A stretch of 64,000 bases of DNA, from the NCBI GenBank assembly GCA_014268975.2, contig CP077096.1, forward strand, positions 5,136,001 through 5,200,000, written 5' to 3'. The position numbers and the translations under genes are program-made. Positions 1-8,140 of this stretch are shown here, piece by piece; the stretch's first letter is position 1, and the number at the start of each line of letters is the position of its first letter. The stretch is from Pseudomonas wayambapalatensis (GTDB lineage: Bacteria > Pseudomonadota > Gammaproteobacteria > Pseudomonadales > Pseudomonadaceae). The notes beneath the pieces are model-generated. The model ran no database searches, was not told the origin of the DNA, and saw only the letters and a program-made list of their open reading frames with translations.

Positions 1-803
1 TTGGCTATGTCGGCATCTGGGCGGCAATCCCCTATGCGATCTGGTTCTTCCTCGCCGTCGAAGGCGTGCCCCTGGCCGCCGAAGAGACCAAGAACCCCAA
101 GCGCGACCTGCCCCGCGGCCTGATCGGCGCGATGCTGGTGCTGCTGGCCTTCGCCCTGCTGATCCTGGTGGTCGGCCCCGGCGGCGCCGGCTCCGAAGCG
201 CTCAAGGCTTCGGGCAACCCGCTGGTCGAGGCGCTGTCGAAGGCGTACGGCGGCTCGACCTGGATGGGCGGCTTCGTCAACCTGGTGGGTCTGGCCGGGC
301 TGATCGCCAGCTTCTTCTCGATCATCTACGCCTATTCGCGGCAGATTTTCGCACTTTCACGCGCGGGCTACCTGCCGCGCAAGCTCTCGGAAACCAACAA
401 GAGCAAGGCGCCGGTACTGGCCCTGGTGATCCCCGGCATCATCGGTTTTGCCCTGTCGCTGACTGGCCAGGGTGACCTGCTGATCCTGGTCGCGGTGTTC
501 GGTGCCACCCTGTCCTACGTGCTGATGATGGCCGCGCACATCACCCTGCGCATCCGCCGACCGAAGATGGAGCGCCCGTACCGCACGCCCGGCGGCATCT
601 TCACTTCGGGCGTGGCGCTGGTGCTGGCCTGCATCGCCGTGGTCGCCGGCTTCCTGGTCGACCCACGCGTGGTGATTGGCGCTGCCGTGATCTATGCGGT
701 ATTAATTGCCTACTTTGCTTTCTACAGTCGCCACCATCTGGTGGCCGGGACGCCGGAAGAGGAATTCGCCGCGATCCAGAAGGCCGAAGAGGCCTTGCAC
801 TGA
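1..803 (+). CDS. Ethanolamine permease, C-terminal part (5' end outside window)
   Basis: The frame is open from the window edge (first full codon at base 3), giving 266 residues of an APC-superfamily amino-acid/amine permease. The visible part reads GYVGIWAAIPYAIWFF, then EGVPLAAEETKNPKRDLPRG, a segment typical of the ethanolamine permease (EAT) branch. At least five hydrophobic segments follow, and the protein ends in a hydrophilic tail (EEFAAIQKAEEALH). It would import ethanolamine across the inner membrane. The gene lies 49 bp upstream of eutB in the same direction, so substrate uptake and deamination are probably co-expressed. The truncation is only the window boundary, not decay. Confidence 0.88.
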   Translation, partial: GYVGIWAAIPYAIWFFLAVEGVPLAAEETKNPKRDLPRGLIGAMLVLLAFALLILVVGPGGAGSEALKASGNPLVEALSKAYGGSTWMGGFVNLVGLAGLIASFFSIIYAYSRQIFALSRAGYLPRKLSETNKSKAPVLALVIPGIIGFALSLTGQGDLLILVAVFGATLSYVLMMAAHITLRIRRPKMERPYRTPGGIFTSGVALVLACIAVVAGFLVDPRVVIGAAVIYAVLIAYFAFYSRHHLVAGTPEEEFAAIQKAEEALH

Positions 804-852
804 TCGCCGACTTACGCCGCAGGCCAGCCCTGCGGCGCCCTGGAGATTCTGT

Positions 853-2247
853 ATGGCAAGTTTCGTACACACGGTAGGCAATCTGGTCTACCGCTTCGAC
901 AGCCTCAAGGAAGTCATGGCCAAGGCCAGCCCGGCGCGCTCGGGCGACTTCCTGGCCGGTGTTGCCGCCAGCAACGACGGTGAGCGGGTCGCCGCACAAA
1001 TGGCCCTGGCCAGCATCCCGCTCAGTCACTTTCTCAACGAAGCGCTGATCCCCTACGAACAGGACGAGATCACCCGGCTGATCATCGACACCCATGACGC
1101 CGCCGCCTTCGCCCCGGTCAGCCACCTCACCGTCGGCGGCCTGCGTGACTGGCTGCTCAGCGAGGCGGCCGACGAAGCCAGCCTGCGCGCCCTGGCCCCC
1201 GGCCTGACGCCGGAAATGGCCGCCGCCGTATCCAAGATCATGCGTGTCCAGGACCTGGTGCTGGTGGCGCAGAAGATCCGCGTGGTCACAACCTTTCGCG
1301 GCACCATGGGCCTGCGCGGGCGGCTGTCGACCCGCCTGCAGCCCAACCACCCCACCGACGAGCCGGCTGGCATCGCCGCCAGCATCCTCGACGGCCTGCT
1401 GTACGGCAACGGCGACGCCATGATCGGCATCAACCCGGCCACCGACAGCATCGCCTCGATCTGCGCCCTGCTGGAAATGCTCGATGCGATCATCCAGCGC
1501 TACGACATTCCCACCCAGGCCTGCGTGCTCACCCACGTCACCACCTCGATCGAGGCGATCAACCGAGGCGTGCCGCTGGACCTGGTGTTCCAGTCCATCG
1601 CCGGCACCGAGGCCGCCAACGCCGGCTTCGGCATCAACCTCAACGTGCTTCAGGAAGGCTACGAGGCCGGGCTGTCGCTCAAGCGCGGCACCCTCGGGCA
1701 GAACCTCATGTACTTCGAGACCGGCCAGGGCAGCGCGCTGTCGGCCAACGCCCACCACGGCGTCGATCAACAGACCTGCGAGACCCGCGCCTACGCCGTG
1801 GCTCGGCATTTCAAGCCATTCCTGGTCAATACCGTGGTCGGTTTCATCGGCCCGGAGTACCTGTACAACGGCAAGCAGATCATCCGCGCCGGCCTGGAAG
1901 ACCACTTCTGCGGCAAGCTGCTCGGCGTGCCGATGGGCTGCGACATCTGCTACACCAACCACGCCGAAGCCGACCAGGACGACATGGACACCCTGCTGAC
2001 CCTGCTCGGTGTCGCCGGGATCAACTTCATCATGGGCATCCCTGGCTCCGACGACATCATGCTCAACTACCAGACCACCTCGTTCCACGACGCGCTTTAC
2101 GCGCGCCAGACCCTCGGCCTGAAACCCGGCCCGGAATTCGAAGCCTGGCTGGAACGCACCGGCATCTTCACCCAGGCCGACGGCCGGGTGCGCTTCGGCG
2201 ACAACCTGCCTCCGGCCTTCCGCCACGCGCTGGCGCAGCTCGCATAG
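853..2247 (+). CDS. eutB: Ethanolamine ammonia-lyase large subunit
   Basis: EutB is the catalytic large subunit of adenosylcobalamin-dependent ethanolamine ammonia-lyase, which turns ethanolamine into acetaldehyde and ammonia. The 464-residue product has the usual family length and starts MASFVHTVGNLVYRFDSLKE. Family blocks include GTMGLRGRLSTRLQPNHPTD, VFQSIAGTEAANAGFGINLN and the HHGVDQQTCETRAYAVARHF segment of the TIM barrel. The ATG at 853 was chosen because family homology begins there; the frame is open further upstream. It is followed after 2 bp by eutC. No microcompartment shell genes are visible, so this looks like the simple soluble pathway found in pseudomonads. The btuB/btuF genes near 32-35 kb fit a need for cobalamin. 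Confidence 0.96.
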   Translation: MASFVHTVGNLVYRFDSLKEVMAKASPARSGDFLAGVAASNDGERVAAQMALASIPLSHFLNEALIPYEQDEITRLIIDTHDAAAFAPVSHLTVGGLRDWLLSEAADEASLRALAPGLTPEMAAAVSKIMRVQDLVLVAQKIRVVTTFRGTMGLRGRLSTRLQPNHPTDEPAGIAASILDGLLYGNGDAMIGINPATDSIASICALLEMLDAIIQRYDIPTQACVLTHVTTSIEAINRGVPLDLVFQSIAGTEAANAGFGINLNVLQEGYEAGLSLKRGTLGQNLMYFETGQGSALSANAHHGVDQQTCETRAYAVARHFKPFLVNTVVGFIGPEYLYNGKQIIRAGLEDHFCGKLLGVPMGCDICYTNHAEADQDDMDTLLTLLGVAGINFIMGIPGSDDIMLNYQTTSFHDALYARQTLGLKPGPEFEAWLERTGIFTQADGRVRFGDNLPPAFRHALAQLA

Positions 2248-2249
2248 GG

Positions 2250-3074
2250 ATGAGCATGGACCGACATACCCCCACACATGACAATCCCTGGCTGGCCCTG
2301 CGCAACCTGACGCCCGCGCGCATTGCCCTGGGCCGTACCGGCACAAGCCTGCCGACCGGGGCGCAACTGGACTTCCAGTTCGCCCACGCCCAGGCCCGCG
2401 ATGCGGTACACCTGCCCTTCGACCATGCCGGCCTGCGCCAGCAACTGAGCGACCGTGGCCGTGACAGTCTTTTGCTGCACAGCGCCGCTGCCGATCGTCA
2501 CCAGTACCTGCAGCGTCCCGATCTGGGACGTCGTCTGAGCGACGACTCGGCGCTGAAACTGCGCGAACACGCCCAGGCCAACCCGGGCGGCGTCGATCTG
2601 GCAATCGTGGTGGCCGACGGCCTCTCGGCATTGGCCGTGCATCGCCACACCTTGCCGTTGCTGAGTCGCTTCGAGGAACAGGCCGCCGCCGATGGCTGGA
2701 GCAGCGCCCCGGTGATCCTGGTGGAGCAGGGACGGGTCGCGGTGGCCGACGAGGTCGGCGAGCTGCTCGGTGCGCGGATGACCGTGATGCTGATCGGCGA
2801 ACGCCCCGGCCTGAGCTCGCCCGACAGCCTGGGCCTGTACTTCACCTACGCCCCGAAAGTGGGCCTGACCGACGCCTACCGCAACTGCATCTCGAACGTA
2901 CGCCTGGAAGGCCTGAGCTACGGCATGGCCGCGCATCGCCTGCTGTACCTGATGCGCGAGGCCTGTCGCCGGCAGCTTTCAGGGGTGAACCTGAAGGATG
3001 AAGCCGAGGTCCACAGTATCGACAGCGAAAATTCCTCCAACAAATGCGGAAACTTCCTGCTCGGTGAAGGGTAA
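2250..3074 (+). CDS. eutC: Ethanolamine ammonia-lyase small subunit
   Basis: EutC is the small subunit of ethanolamine ammonia-lyase and contributes to cobalamin binding. The product has 274 residues, within the family range though shorter than enterobacterial EutC. Landmarks are the N-terminal NPWLALRNLTPARIALGRTG, the central LAIVVADGLSALAVHRH and GLYFTYAPKVGLTDAYRNC, and the C-terminal MAAHRLLYLMREACRRQLSG. Starts at 2250 or 2256 (second Met) are both possible; 2250 keeps the tight 2-bp spacing to eutB and suggests translational coupling. It is the last gene of the eut cluster; the next gene begins 108 bp later. Confidence 0.95.
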   Translation: MSMDRHTPTHDNPWLALRNLTPARIALGRTGTSLPTGAQLDFQFAHAQARDAVHLPFDHAGLRQQLSDRGRDSLLLHSAAADRHQYLQRPDLGRRLSDDSALKLREHAQANPGGVDLAIVVADGLSALAVHRHTLPLLSRFEEQAAADGWSSAPVILVEQGRVAVADEVGELLGARMTVMLIGERPGLSSPDSLGLYFTYAPKVGLTDAYRNCISNVRLEGLSYGMAAHRLLYLMREACRRQLSGVNLKDEAEVHSIDSENSSNKCGNFLLGEG

Positions 3075-3182
3075 AAAACATGTAACCCAAGGCGGATTGC
3101 GCTTCTAGGCTGCCTTGGGGCAGCATGCCGGTACGAGGCAGCTTGCATCCCCCCGTTCCCACATGGACTCTGAGGCCTGCTC

Positions 3183-3641
3183 ATGCGCATCATCAAGGCA
3201 ACCCTGGAACACCTCGACCTGCTCACCCCGCTGTTCGTCACCTATCGCGAGTTCTACGGGCAACTGCCCTACCCCGATACCTCGCGCACCTTCCTCGAGA
3301 AGCGCCTGAAACGCGGCGAGTCGGTGATCTACCTGGCCCTGCCGGATGACGACGACCACAAGCTGCTGGGCTTCTGCCAGCTCTACCCGAGCTTCTCGTC
3401 GCTGTCGCTCAAGCGCGTGTGGATCCTCAACGACATCTACGTCGCCGAGGATTCCCGGCGCATGCTGGTGGCCGACCATCTGATGCGCGAAGCCAAGAAG
3501 ATGGCGAAGGAAACCAACGCCGTACGCATGCGCGTGTCCACCAGCAGCAACAACGAGGTGGCGATGAAAACCTACGAGTCCATGGGCTTTCGCAAGGATA
3601 CCGAGTTCGAGAACTACGTCCTGCCGATCAGCCAGGATTGA
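3183..3641 (+). CDS. GNAT-family N-acetyltransferase
   Basis: A 152-residue single-domain protein of the GCN5-related N-acetyltransferase fold, predicted cytosolic and acetyl-CoA dependent. The N terminus MRIIKATLEHLDLLTPLFVT is the usual first strand and helix. The core strand FCQLYPSFSSLSLKRVWILNDIYV leads into the acetyl-CoA-binding loop and helix (EDSRRMLVADHLMREAKK), and the end (NNEVAMKTYESMGFRKDTEF) is the characteristic motif B region. The substrate cannot be inferred. It is a single gene between eutC and the DedA gene. The ATG at 3183 follows GAGGCCTGCTC, a plausible ribosome-binding site. Confidence 0.85.
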   Translation: MRIIKATLEHLDLLTPLFVTYREFYGQLPYPDTSRTFLEKRLKRGESVIYLALPDDDDHKLLGFCQLYPSFSSLSLKRVWILNDIYVAEDSRRMLVADHLMREAKKMAKETNAVRMRVSTSSNNEVAMKTYESMGFRKDTEFENYVLPISQD

Positions 3642-3729
3642 CCAGCCGGGCTTCTGGCCTGTGGGGACGGCACCTGCCGTCCCGTAACCCGCCGCTACAA
3701 ACTCCCCGGGCATCTTCCCGACTTCGCCG

Positions 3730-3735
3730 TATAAT
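3730..3735 (+). promoter_or_regulatory. Candidate sigma-70 -10 box upstream of the DedA gene
   Basis: A perfect TATAAT lies 116 bp before the DedA start codon. The sequence about 17 bp upstream is not a good -35 match, so this may be a weak or activator-dependent promoter. Confidence 0.35.
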
Positions 3736-3850
3736 GCCCCATTCGTCATGTGTGAAAAGTTACCTATCCACCGGTGAACATGCCCACGCAAAATGACGTC
3801 GTCCGTCATCGCGCGCCCGTGGAAGCGGGTCAAGACAACAGGTGCTGTAC

Positions 3851-4498
3851 ATGGAATTCAACCCGCTGGACCTTATCCTGCATCTCGATGCCTACCTCGA
3901 CCTGCTGGTGACCAACTATGGTCCCTGGATCTACGCCATTCTGTTCGCGGTGATCTTCTGCGAGACCGGCCTGGTGGTCATGCCCTTCCTGCCGGGCGAT
4001 TCGCTGCTGTTCATCGCCGGCGCCGTGGCCGCGGGCGGTGGCATGGACCCGGTACTGCTCGCCGGCCTGCTGATGATCGCGGCGATCCTGGGCGACAGCA
4101 CCAACTACGTGATCGGACGCACGGCCGGAGAACGGCTGTTCCGCAACCCGAACTCGAAGATTTTCCGCCGCGACTACCTGCAGCGCACCCACGAATTCTA
4201 CGAACGCCACGGCGGCAAGACCGTCACCCTGGCGCGCTTCCTGCCGATCCTGCGCACCTTCGCGCCATTCGTCGCCGGCATCGCCCACATGCACTACCCG
4301 CGCTTCCTCGGCTTCAGCGTCGCCGGCACCCTGCTGTGGGTCGGCGGCCTGGTCACCCTGGGCTACTTCTTCGGCAACGTGCCCTTCATCAAGCAGCACC
4401 TGTCGCTGATGGTCGTGGCCATCATCGTCCTGTCGCTGGTGCCGATGATCCTCGGTTTGCTGCGTGGCCGGCTGGGCCGTACCGCCAAGGCCCACTGA
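3851..4498 (+). CDS. DedA-family inner-membrane protein
   Basis: A 215-residue polytopic membrane protein of the DedA/SNARE-associated family, linked in other bacteria to lipid-carrier recycling and envelope homeostasis. Visible family features are the amphipathic N terminus (MEFNPLDLILHLDAYLDLLV), a hydrophobic segment containing FCETGLVVMPFLPGDSLLF, and GDSTNYVIGRTAGERL. The conserved RFLPILRTFAPFVAGIAHM segment is followed by two further membrane segments. ATG 3851 is preferred over an in-frame GTG at 3842 because AACAGGTG sits at ribosome-binding distance. The mtfA-like gene starts 6 bp after the stop, so the two are probably co-transcribed. Confidence 0.9.
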   Translation: MEFNPLDLILHLDAYLDLLVTNYGPWIYAILFAVIFCETGLVVMPFLPGDSLLFIAGAVAAGGGMDPVLLAGLLMIAAILGDSTNYVIGRTAGERLFRNPNSKIFRRDYLQRTHEFYERHGGKTVTLARFLPILRTFAPFVAGIAHMHYPRFLGFSVAGTLLWVGGLVTLGYFFGNVPFIKQHLSLMVVAIIVLSLVPMILGLLRGRLGRTAKAH

Positions 4499-4504
4499 CC
4501 GTCC

Positions 4505-5320
4505 ATGTGGTCGTTCAGCGCCTGGCGGCGCAAGCGCACCCTGGCGCGCTACCAGGTCGATCAAGCACTGTGGCAGGCGATCCGTGACCGTCTGCCCCTG
4601 CTCGACGGCATCAGCGACGAGGAAGACCGCTGGCTGCGCGAGGCCAGCGTGCTGTTTCTCTACGACAAGCACCTCACCACCCTGCCCGGCGTCGAGCTGG
4701 ACGACGAGCAGCGTCTGTTCCTCGCGGCCCAGGCTCAGCTACCGCTGCTGCACCTGGGCGATCTGAACTGGTACCAGGGCTTTCACGAGATCATTCTCTA
4801 CCCCGACGACTTCAAGAGCCCGCAGCGCCACCGCGACGCCAGTGGTGTCGAGCACGTGTGGGACGCCGAACACAGCGGCGAGGCCTGGCAGCAGGGCCCG
4901 GTGATCATGGCCTGGGCCGGCGTCGAGGCCAGCGGCGGCTGGGAAGCCTACAACCTGGTGATCCACGAGCTGGCGCACAAGCTCGACATGCTCAACGGCG
5001 ACGCCAATGGCCTGCCGCCCCTGCACCCAGGCATGGACGTCAGTGCCTGGGCCGAGGCCATGCAACAGGCCTACGACGACCTCAACCGCCAGCTCGACGC
5101 CAACCCTGACCTGGAAACGGCCATCGACCCCTACGCAGCGGAAAACCCGGCCGAGTTCTTCGCCGTGACCAGTGAATACTTCTTCAGTGCCCCTGACTTG
5201 CTGCATGAAAGTTATCCACAGGTGTACCGGCAATTGTCGCTGTTCTACCGCCAGGACCCGCTGGCCCGACTGACACGCCTGCAAGCCGAGCACCCGCAGT
5301 ACCGCGACGCCTCCGTCTGA
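4505..5320 (+). CDS. mtfA: M90-family zinc metallopeptidase, MtfA-like
   Basis: A 271-residue cytosolic protein of the MtfA (M90, Mlc titration factor) family. The zinc-binding HExxH motif is present as IHELAHKLDMLNG, with H154, E155 and H158, followed by the family block ENPAEFFAVTSEYFFSAP that carries the third ligand region. In E. coli MtfA binds the repressor Mlc and has aminopeptidase activity; whether that role holds in Pseudomonas is not known from this sequence. The gene begins 6 bp after the DedA stop. The basic N terminus (WSFSAWRRKRTLARYQ) is typical of the family. Confidence 0.87.
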   Translation: MWSFSAWRRKRTLARYQVDQALWQAIRDRLPLLDGISDEEDRWLREASVLFLYDKHLTTLPGVELDDEQRLFLAAQAQLPLLHLGDLNWYQGFHEIILYPDDFKSPQRHRDASGVEHVWDAEHSGEAWQQGPVIMAWAGVEASGGWEAYNLVIHELAHKLDMLNGDANGLPPLHPGMDVSAWAEAMQQAYDDLNRQLDANPDLETAIDPYAAENPAEFFAVTSEYFFSAPDLLHESYPQVYRQLSLFYRQDPLARLTRLQAEHPQYRDASV

Positions 5321-5368
5321 TCTGCCCGCACATCAGGCCGACCGTGGCATGCGTTGGCGGAATGTGCC

Positions 5369-5374
5369 TATAAT
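5369..5374 (+). promoter_or_regulatory. Candidate -10 box of the ppa promoter
   Basis: A perfect TATAAT (GTGCCTATAATCGCC) lies 40 bp before the ppa start codon, as expected for a highly expressed housekeeping gene. No strong -35 hexamer is apparent at 17 bp. Confidence 0.5.
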
Positions 5375-5413
5375 CGCCGCCACTTTTTTGGTCAATCACG
5401 GGGGCAAAGCCCA

Positions 5414-5941
5414 ATGAGCTACAGCAAGATTCCTGCGGGCAAGGACCTGCCGAACGACATCTACGTCGCCATCGAGATCCCGGCCAACCACGCGCCGATC
5501 AAATACGAGATCGACAAGGACAGCGATACCCTGTTCGTCGACCGTTTCATGGCAACCCCGATGTTCTACCCAGCCAACTACGGCTTCATCCCCAACACCC
5601 TGGCCGACGACGGTGATCCGCTGGACGTGCTGGTCGTCACCCCGTACCCGGTCGCCCCAGGCTCGGTGATTCGCGCCCGTCCGGTCGGCGTGCTGAACAT
5701 GACCGACGACGGCGGCGGCGACGCCAAGGTCATCGCCGTACCGCACGACAAGCTGTCGCAGCTGTACGTCGACGTGAAAGAGTACACCGACCTGCCGGCC
5801 CTGCTGATCCAGCAGATCGAGCACTTCTTCGCCAACTACAAGGATCTGGAGAAGGGCAAGTGGGTCAAGATCGAAGGTTGGGAAGGCGCTGACGCCGCCC
5901 GCGCCGCGATCACCAAGTCGGTTGCCGCCTACAAGGGCTGA
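5414..5941 (+). CDS. ppa: Inorganic pyrophosphatase (family I)
   Basis: Soluble family I pyrophosphatase, hydrolysing pyrophosphate to two phosphates and so pulling biosynthetic reactions forward. The 175-residue product has normal bacterial length. It begins [20 protein letters not shown] and contains the active-site signature [11 protein letters not shown] with its metal-binding aspartates, preceded by [17 protein letters not shown] 5414 is preceded by GGGGCAAAGCCCA. The gene stands alone, with its own -10 box and a factor-independent terminator immediately downstream. Confidence 0.97.
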
Positions 5942-5957
5942 TGACCGCCTTGCCATG

Positions 5958-5989
5958 AAAAAGCCCGGCCATGTGTGCTGGGTTTTTTT
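5958..5989 (+). terminator. Rho-independent terminator of ppa
   Basis: AAAAAGCCCGGC pairs with GCTGGGTTTTTT around a 7-base loop (two G-U pairs), followed by more T. It lies 16 bp after the ppa stop. The A and T tracts would let it act in both directions. Confidence 0.85.
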
Positions 5990-6115
5990 ATGCCTGTCAG
6001 ATACAGACACCGTTTTCTTGCGGGGTCTTCAAATGCCTCATCCAGAAATAAGAGAAAAATCCCACATTAGCCTGCAAAAGCGGCCGACAAAAACTCCAGA
6101 TTCCCACCATCAGCA

Positions 6116-6130
6116 TAAACATCCTGTTTA
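6116..6130. promoter_or_regulatory. Perfect inverted repeat, possible operator of the adjacent regulator gene
   Basis: TAAAC-ATCCT-GTTTA lies 36 bp upstream of the regulator start and just ahead of a possible -10 element (TAGACT, 6154-6159). Its position would suit autoregulation by the XRE-family product; this is inferred from symmetry and place only. Confidence 0.35.
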
Positions 6131-6166
6131 TTTCCTCGCCTCGCGCCACAATCTAGACTCGCCGCC

Positions 6167-6853
6167 ATGAACAATTCCGGTGACCGTCTCAAGACCCTTC
6201 TGCAGGAATGTGGCCTGACCGCTTCCGACTTCGCCGCCCAGCGCAAGGTCACGCCCCAGCACGTGAACAATTGGTTCAAACGGGGTATTCCCCTGGCGCG
6301 CCTGGACGAACTCGCCGACCTGTTCTGCGTCCATCGCCGCTGGCTGCGCAACGGCGAAGGCCCCAAGCACCCGAGCCCGATCCTGCGTCCTGGCCTGCCT
6401 CAACCCGAAACCACGCTACCCGGCCATGGCGGCAGGCAGATCTGCGTCGATTTCCACCGCCTGCTCGACGGCCTGCTCATACCGGATCCGGACCGCCACC
6501 TGCTGGTGTCGGCCCAGGCCTTGGAGACGCTCGGCATCCTCCCGGAAAATGCCATCTGCCTGGACATGCCGGACGCCAACATGGCCCCGCTGATCCCCAT
6601 TGGCGCCGCCCTGGCCATCGACCGCAGCCTGACCCGCGTGGTCGACGGGCAGACCTACGCGCTGCTGCACGAGGGCCGGCTGCGGGTGCACAGCCTCAGC
6701 GTGGGGCAGAACGGCACGCTGTGCCTGCACAGCCACGACCGACGCAACTACGCCGTCGAGCGCTACACCCCGGCCCAGCGCCACGCCCAGGGCATGCAGG
6801 TATTGGGTTGGGTATTCTGGTGGTCGTGGTTCAGCCGTCAGCGGCCCGTATGA
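6167..6853 (+). CDS. Phage-repressor-type regulator: XRE HTH plus degenerate S24 domain
   Basis: A 228-residue DNA-binding regulator. Residues about 1-60 form a helix-turn-helix of the XRE/CI type (LTASDFAAQRKVTPQHVNNW, then LARLDELADLFCVHRRWLRN). The C-terminal half looks like a LexA/CI-type S24 domain (DMPDANMAPLIPIGAALAID, then DGQTYALLHEGRLRVHSL). At the place where the catalytic serine normally stands there is Asn (ANMAP), and His replaces the usual lysine near RLRVHSL, so self-cleavage is unlikely. The domain may serve dimerisation only. It stands alone next to ppa with no prophage genes nearby. Confidence 0.8.
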   Translation: MNNSGDRLKTLLQECGLTASDFAAQRKVTPQHVNNWFKRGIPLARLDELADLFCVHRRWLRNGEGPKHPSPILRPGLPQPETTLPGHGGRQICVDFHRLLDGLLIPDPDRHLLVSAQALETLGILPENAICLDMPDANMAPLIPIGAALAIDRSLTRVVDGQTYALLHEGRLRVHSLSVGQNGTLCLHSHDRRNYAVERYTPAQRHAQGMQVLGWVFWWSWFSRQRPV

Positions 6854-6901
6854 CACACCCGGTGCCAATTTTCGCTGGGCATCCCTGGCGAGCCCTAGTA
6901 T

Positions 6902-7080
6902 GCTACGCGGCACATTTAGCCGAGGGTCGGCACAAGCCGCATCCCAGAGCACCTGACGACGCCCCACACGGCCGTTTGTCATCTTTTTCAGGCCTCGATG
7001 GCCAACCTGTTAAGGCGGTTGCGGCTTACCAAAAATTAGCCAAGCCCGTCCCCGAGAGCCGGCCACAAGCCGGCTTTTTA
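6902..7080 (+). ncRNA. Candidate small RNA (unidentified)
   Basis: The 267-bp gap after the regulator holds no credible gene but has a possible promoter (CCTAGTATGCT, -10-like TAGTAT at 6895-6900, resembling an RpoS-type C-TA-box) about 155 bp ahead of a strong intrinsic terminator. The terminator follows a non-coding stretch rather than a gene end, which is the usual look of a Hfq-type small RNA (AGCCGGC-loop-GCCGGCTTTTTATTT). The RNA start is guessed. Alternatively the terminator simply ends the regulator transcript after a long 3' UTR. I do not recognise the RNA family. Confidence 0.4.
7057..7079 (+). terminator. Strong Rho-independent terminator
   Basis: AGCCGGC-CACAA-GCCGGCT followed by TTTTTATTT. 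It is 200 bp beyond the regulator stop and 42 bp before the end of the facing fimbrial operon. Confidence 0.8.
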
Positions 7081-7120
7081 TTTGTCCGAAGAAATCCAAT
7101 AGTACTCATCGGCCTTCCCC

Positions 7121-7627
7121 TCACAAATACTCCATAACCATCAGCAACTGTGTCTGATACCCCCCAACCGCTGGAGTCTGATCCCCCATCTTGATCGCCT
7201 TGGCTCCCAAACTAAGCTGCAGATTTCCACCGGAAACGGTGAACGCCAACACTTCGTTGAGCCGCAAAGCAGATGTCGGCGAGGCCGAAGTCAGGTCACG
7301 CAGCCGCAGACGCAAACCCAGTCCATTGAGAGTGGTCTTGAGCGTGGCGTCGTCGTATGCCGCATCAGCCGGCACCAGGCGCAGATTCACCCGAGTATCG
7401 TCGGCGCAGCGAAACGCCAGCGGCACGTCGGTCCAAGGAGATGAGCCAGCCGTCAGTTCGTTGCGGCTTATCGCTGGCAACGAAACGCTCTGGCTCTGCG
7501 GGAACAGTGTGGTGCACAAAGGCCGTACCAACGCGCCGGTAACTTGCAGCTCACTCGCTGCGTCGGCGCGGACCAGGCTTGCCTGGCACATCAACACAGG
7601 CAGGCACAGTGCAATGATCCCCCTCAT
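7121..7627 (-). CDS. Fimbrial subunit, last gene of the chaperone-usher operon
   Basis: A 168-residue exported protein. The start MRGIIALCLPVLMCQASLVRA gives a signal peptide; an upstream in-frame start would spoil it. The mature part begins DAASELQVTGALVRPLCTTL with a Cys near the N terminus and a second Cys in FRCADDTRVNLRL, a typical pilin disulfide. It ends GGYQTQLLMVMEYL, matching the C-terminal strand pattern of pilins assembled by donor-strand exchange. Probably a minor subunit, polymerised by the usher encoded upstream. A decayed relative of this gene lies at 22038-22440. It begins 17 bp after the preceding subunit's stop. Confidence 0.75.
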   Translation of the reverse strand: MRGIIALCLPVLMCQASLVRADAASELQVTGALVRPLCTTLFPQSQSVSLPAISRNELTAGSSPWTDVPLAFRCADDTRVNLRLVPADAAYDDATLKTTLNGLGLRLRLRDLTSASPTSALRLNEVLAFTVSGGNLQLSLGAKAIKMGDQTPAVGGYQTQLLMVMEYL

Positions 7628-7643
7628 CCCAGCCCCCGTCGAT

Positions 7644-8123
7644 TTACAGATAAACAATATTCACGACCGCCGAGGCCGAAAAGGCTCCCTCAGTCAGCGC
7701 GCCCTGCGCAACCAGCCTGGCCGACATACCAAGATCGACTGCCCCCGATACATTGCTCACCGTCCGCGCCACCCCGCGCACATTGATGGCGGTGTTGTTG
7801 TCCTTGCGCAGCAGCTGGTAGCCGAGGTTCGCTCGACCGGCAGATGCGATGGTGTCGGTCAGCGCGCTCGAAGCCGTAATTGCGATCGTGAACGATGAGT
7901 TAGCTGGACAGGTGAGCGCCAGGGGCAGATCGATTGCCGGCGCTGCGGCCACTTTGTCGTATTCGATACTGCCAAAATTGGCGGTGAGGGTTCTGGCGCT
8001 GGTCAAGGTGCACGGCGGTCGCGTGAGAGTGCCACTCACGTTGATGGTCACCGACTCGGTAGCGGCGTTAGCTGATGCGCTCATTACAAGGGCAGCCGCA
8101 GCACAAAAAAATGGAATTTTCAT
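7644..8123 (-). CDS. Fimbrial (pilin-type) subunit
   Basis: A 159-residue secreted protein with signal peptide MKIPFFCAAAALVMSASANA. The mature part begins ATESVTINVSGTLTRPPCTL, with a Cys pair (PPCTL and LTCPANS) as in type 1 pilins, and ends SASAVVNIVYL, a donor-strand-compatible C terminus with penultimate Tyr. It sits fifth in the minus-strand operon, between the two-domain adhesin-like gene and the last subunit. A GGAG element lies upstream of the ATG. Role: structural or minor pilin; which of the three pilins makes the shaft cannot be told from sequence alone, although the first gene is the usual shaft pilin. Confidence 0.85.
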   Translation of the reverse strand: MKIPFFCAAAALVMSASANAATESVTINVSGTLTRPPCTLTSARTLTANFGSIEYDKVAAAPAIDLPLALTCPANSSFTIAITASSALTDTIASAGRANLGYQLLRKDNNTAINVRGVARTVSNVSGAVDLGMSARLVAQGALTEGAFSASAVVNIVYL

Positions 8124-8140
8124 GGTTCAGCTCCGGAAGA

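Noticed and set aside
601..2631. Very long open frame antisense to the eut genes
   Set aside because: High-GC third-position bias keeps the opposite strand open; the peptide has no recognisable domain and eutB/eutC are unambiguous.
5341..5375. Sigma-54 promoter upstream of ppa (TGGCATGCGTTGG)
   Set aside because: Only the GG element fits; the GC element at proper spacing is missing, whereas a perfect TATAAT is present.
6208..7137. Alternative long frame over the XRE regulator and the gap behind it
   Set aside because: Pro/Arg/His-rich shadow of the regulator gene; it runs through the strong terminator.
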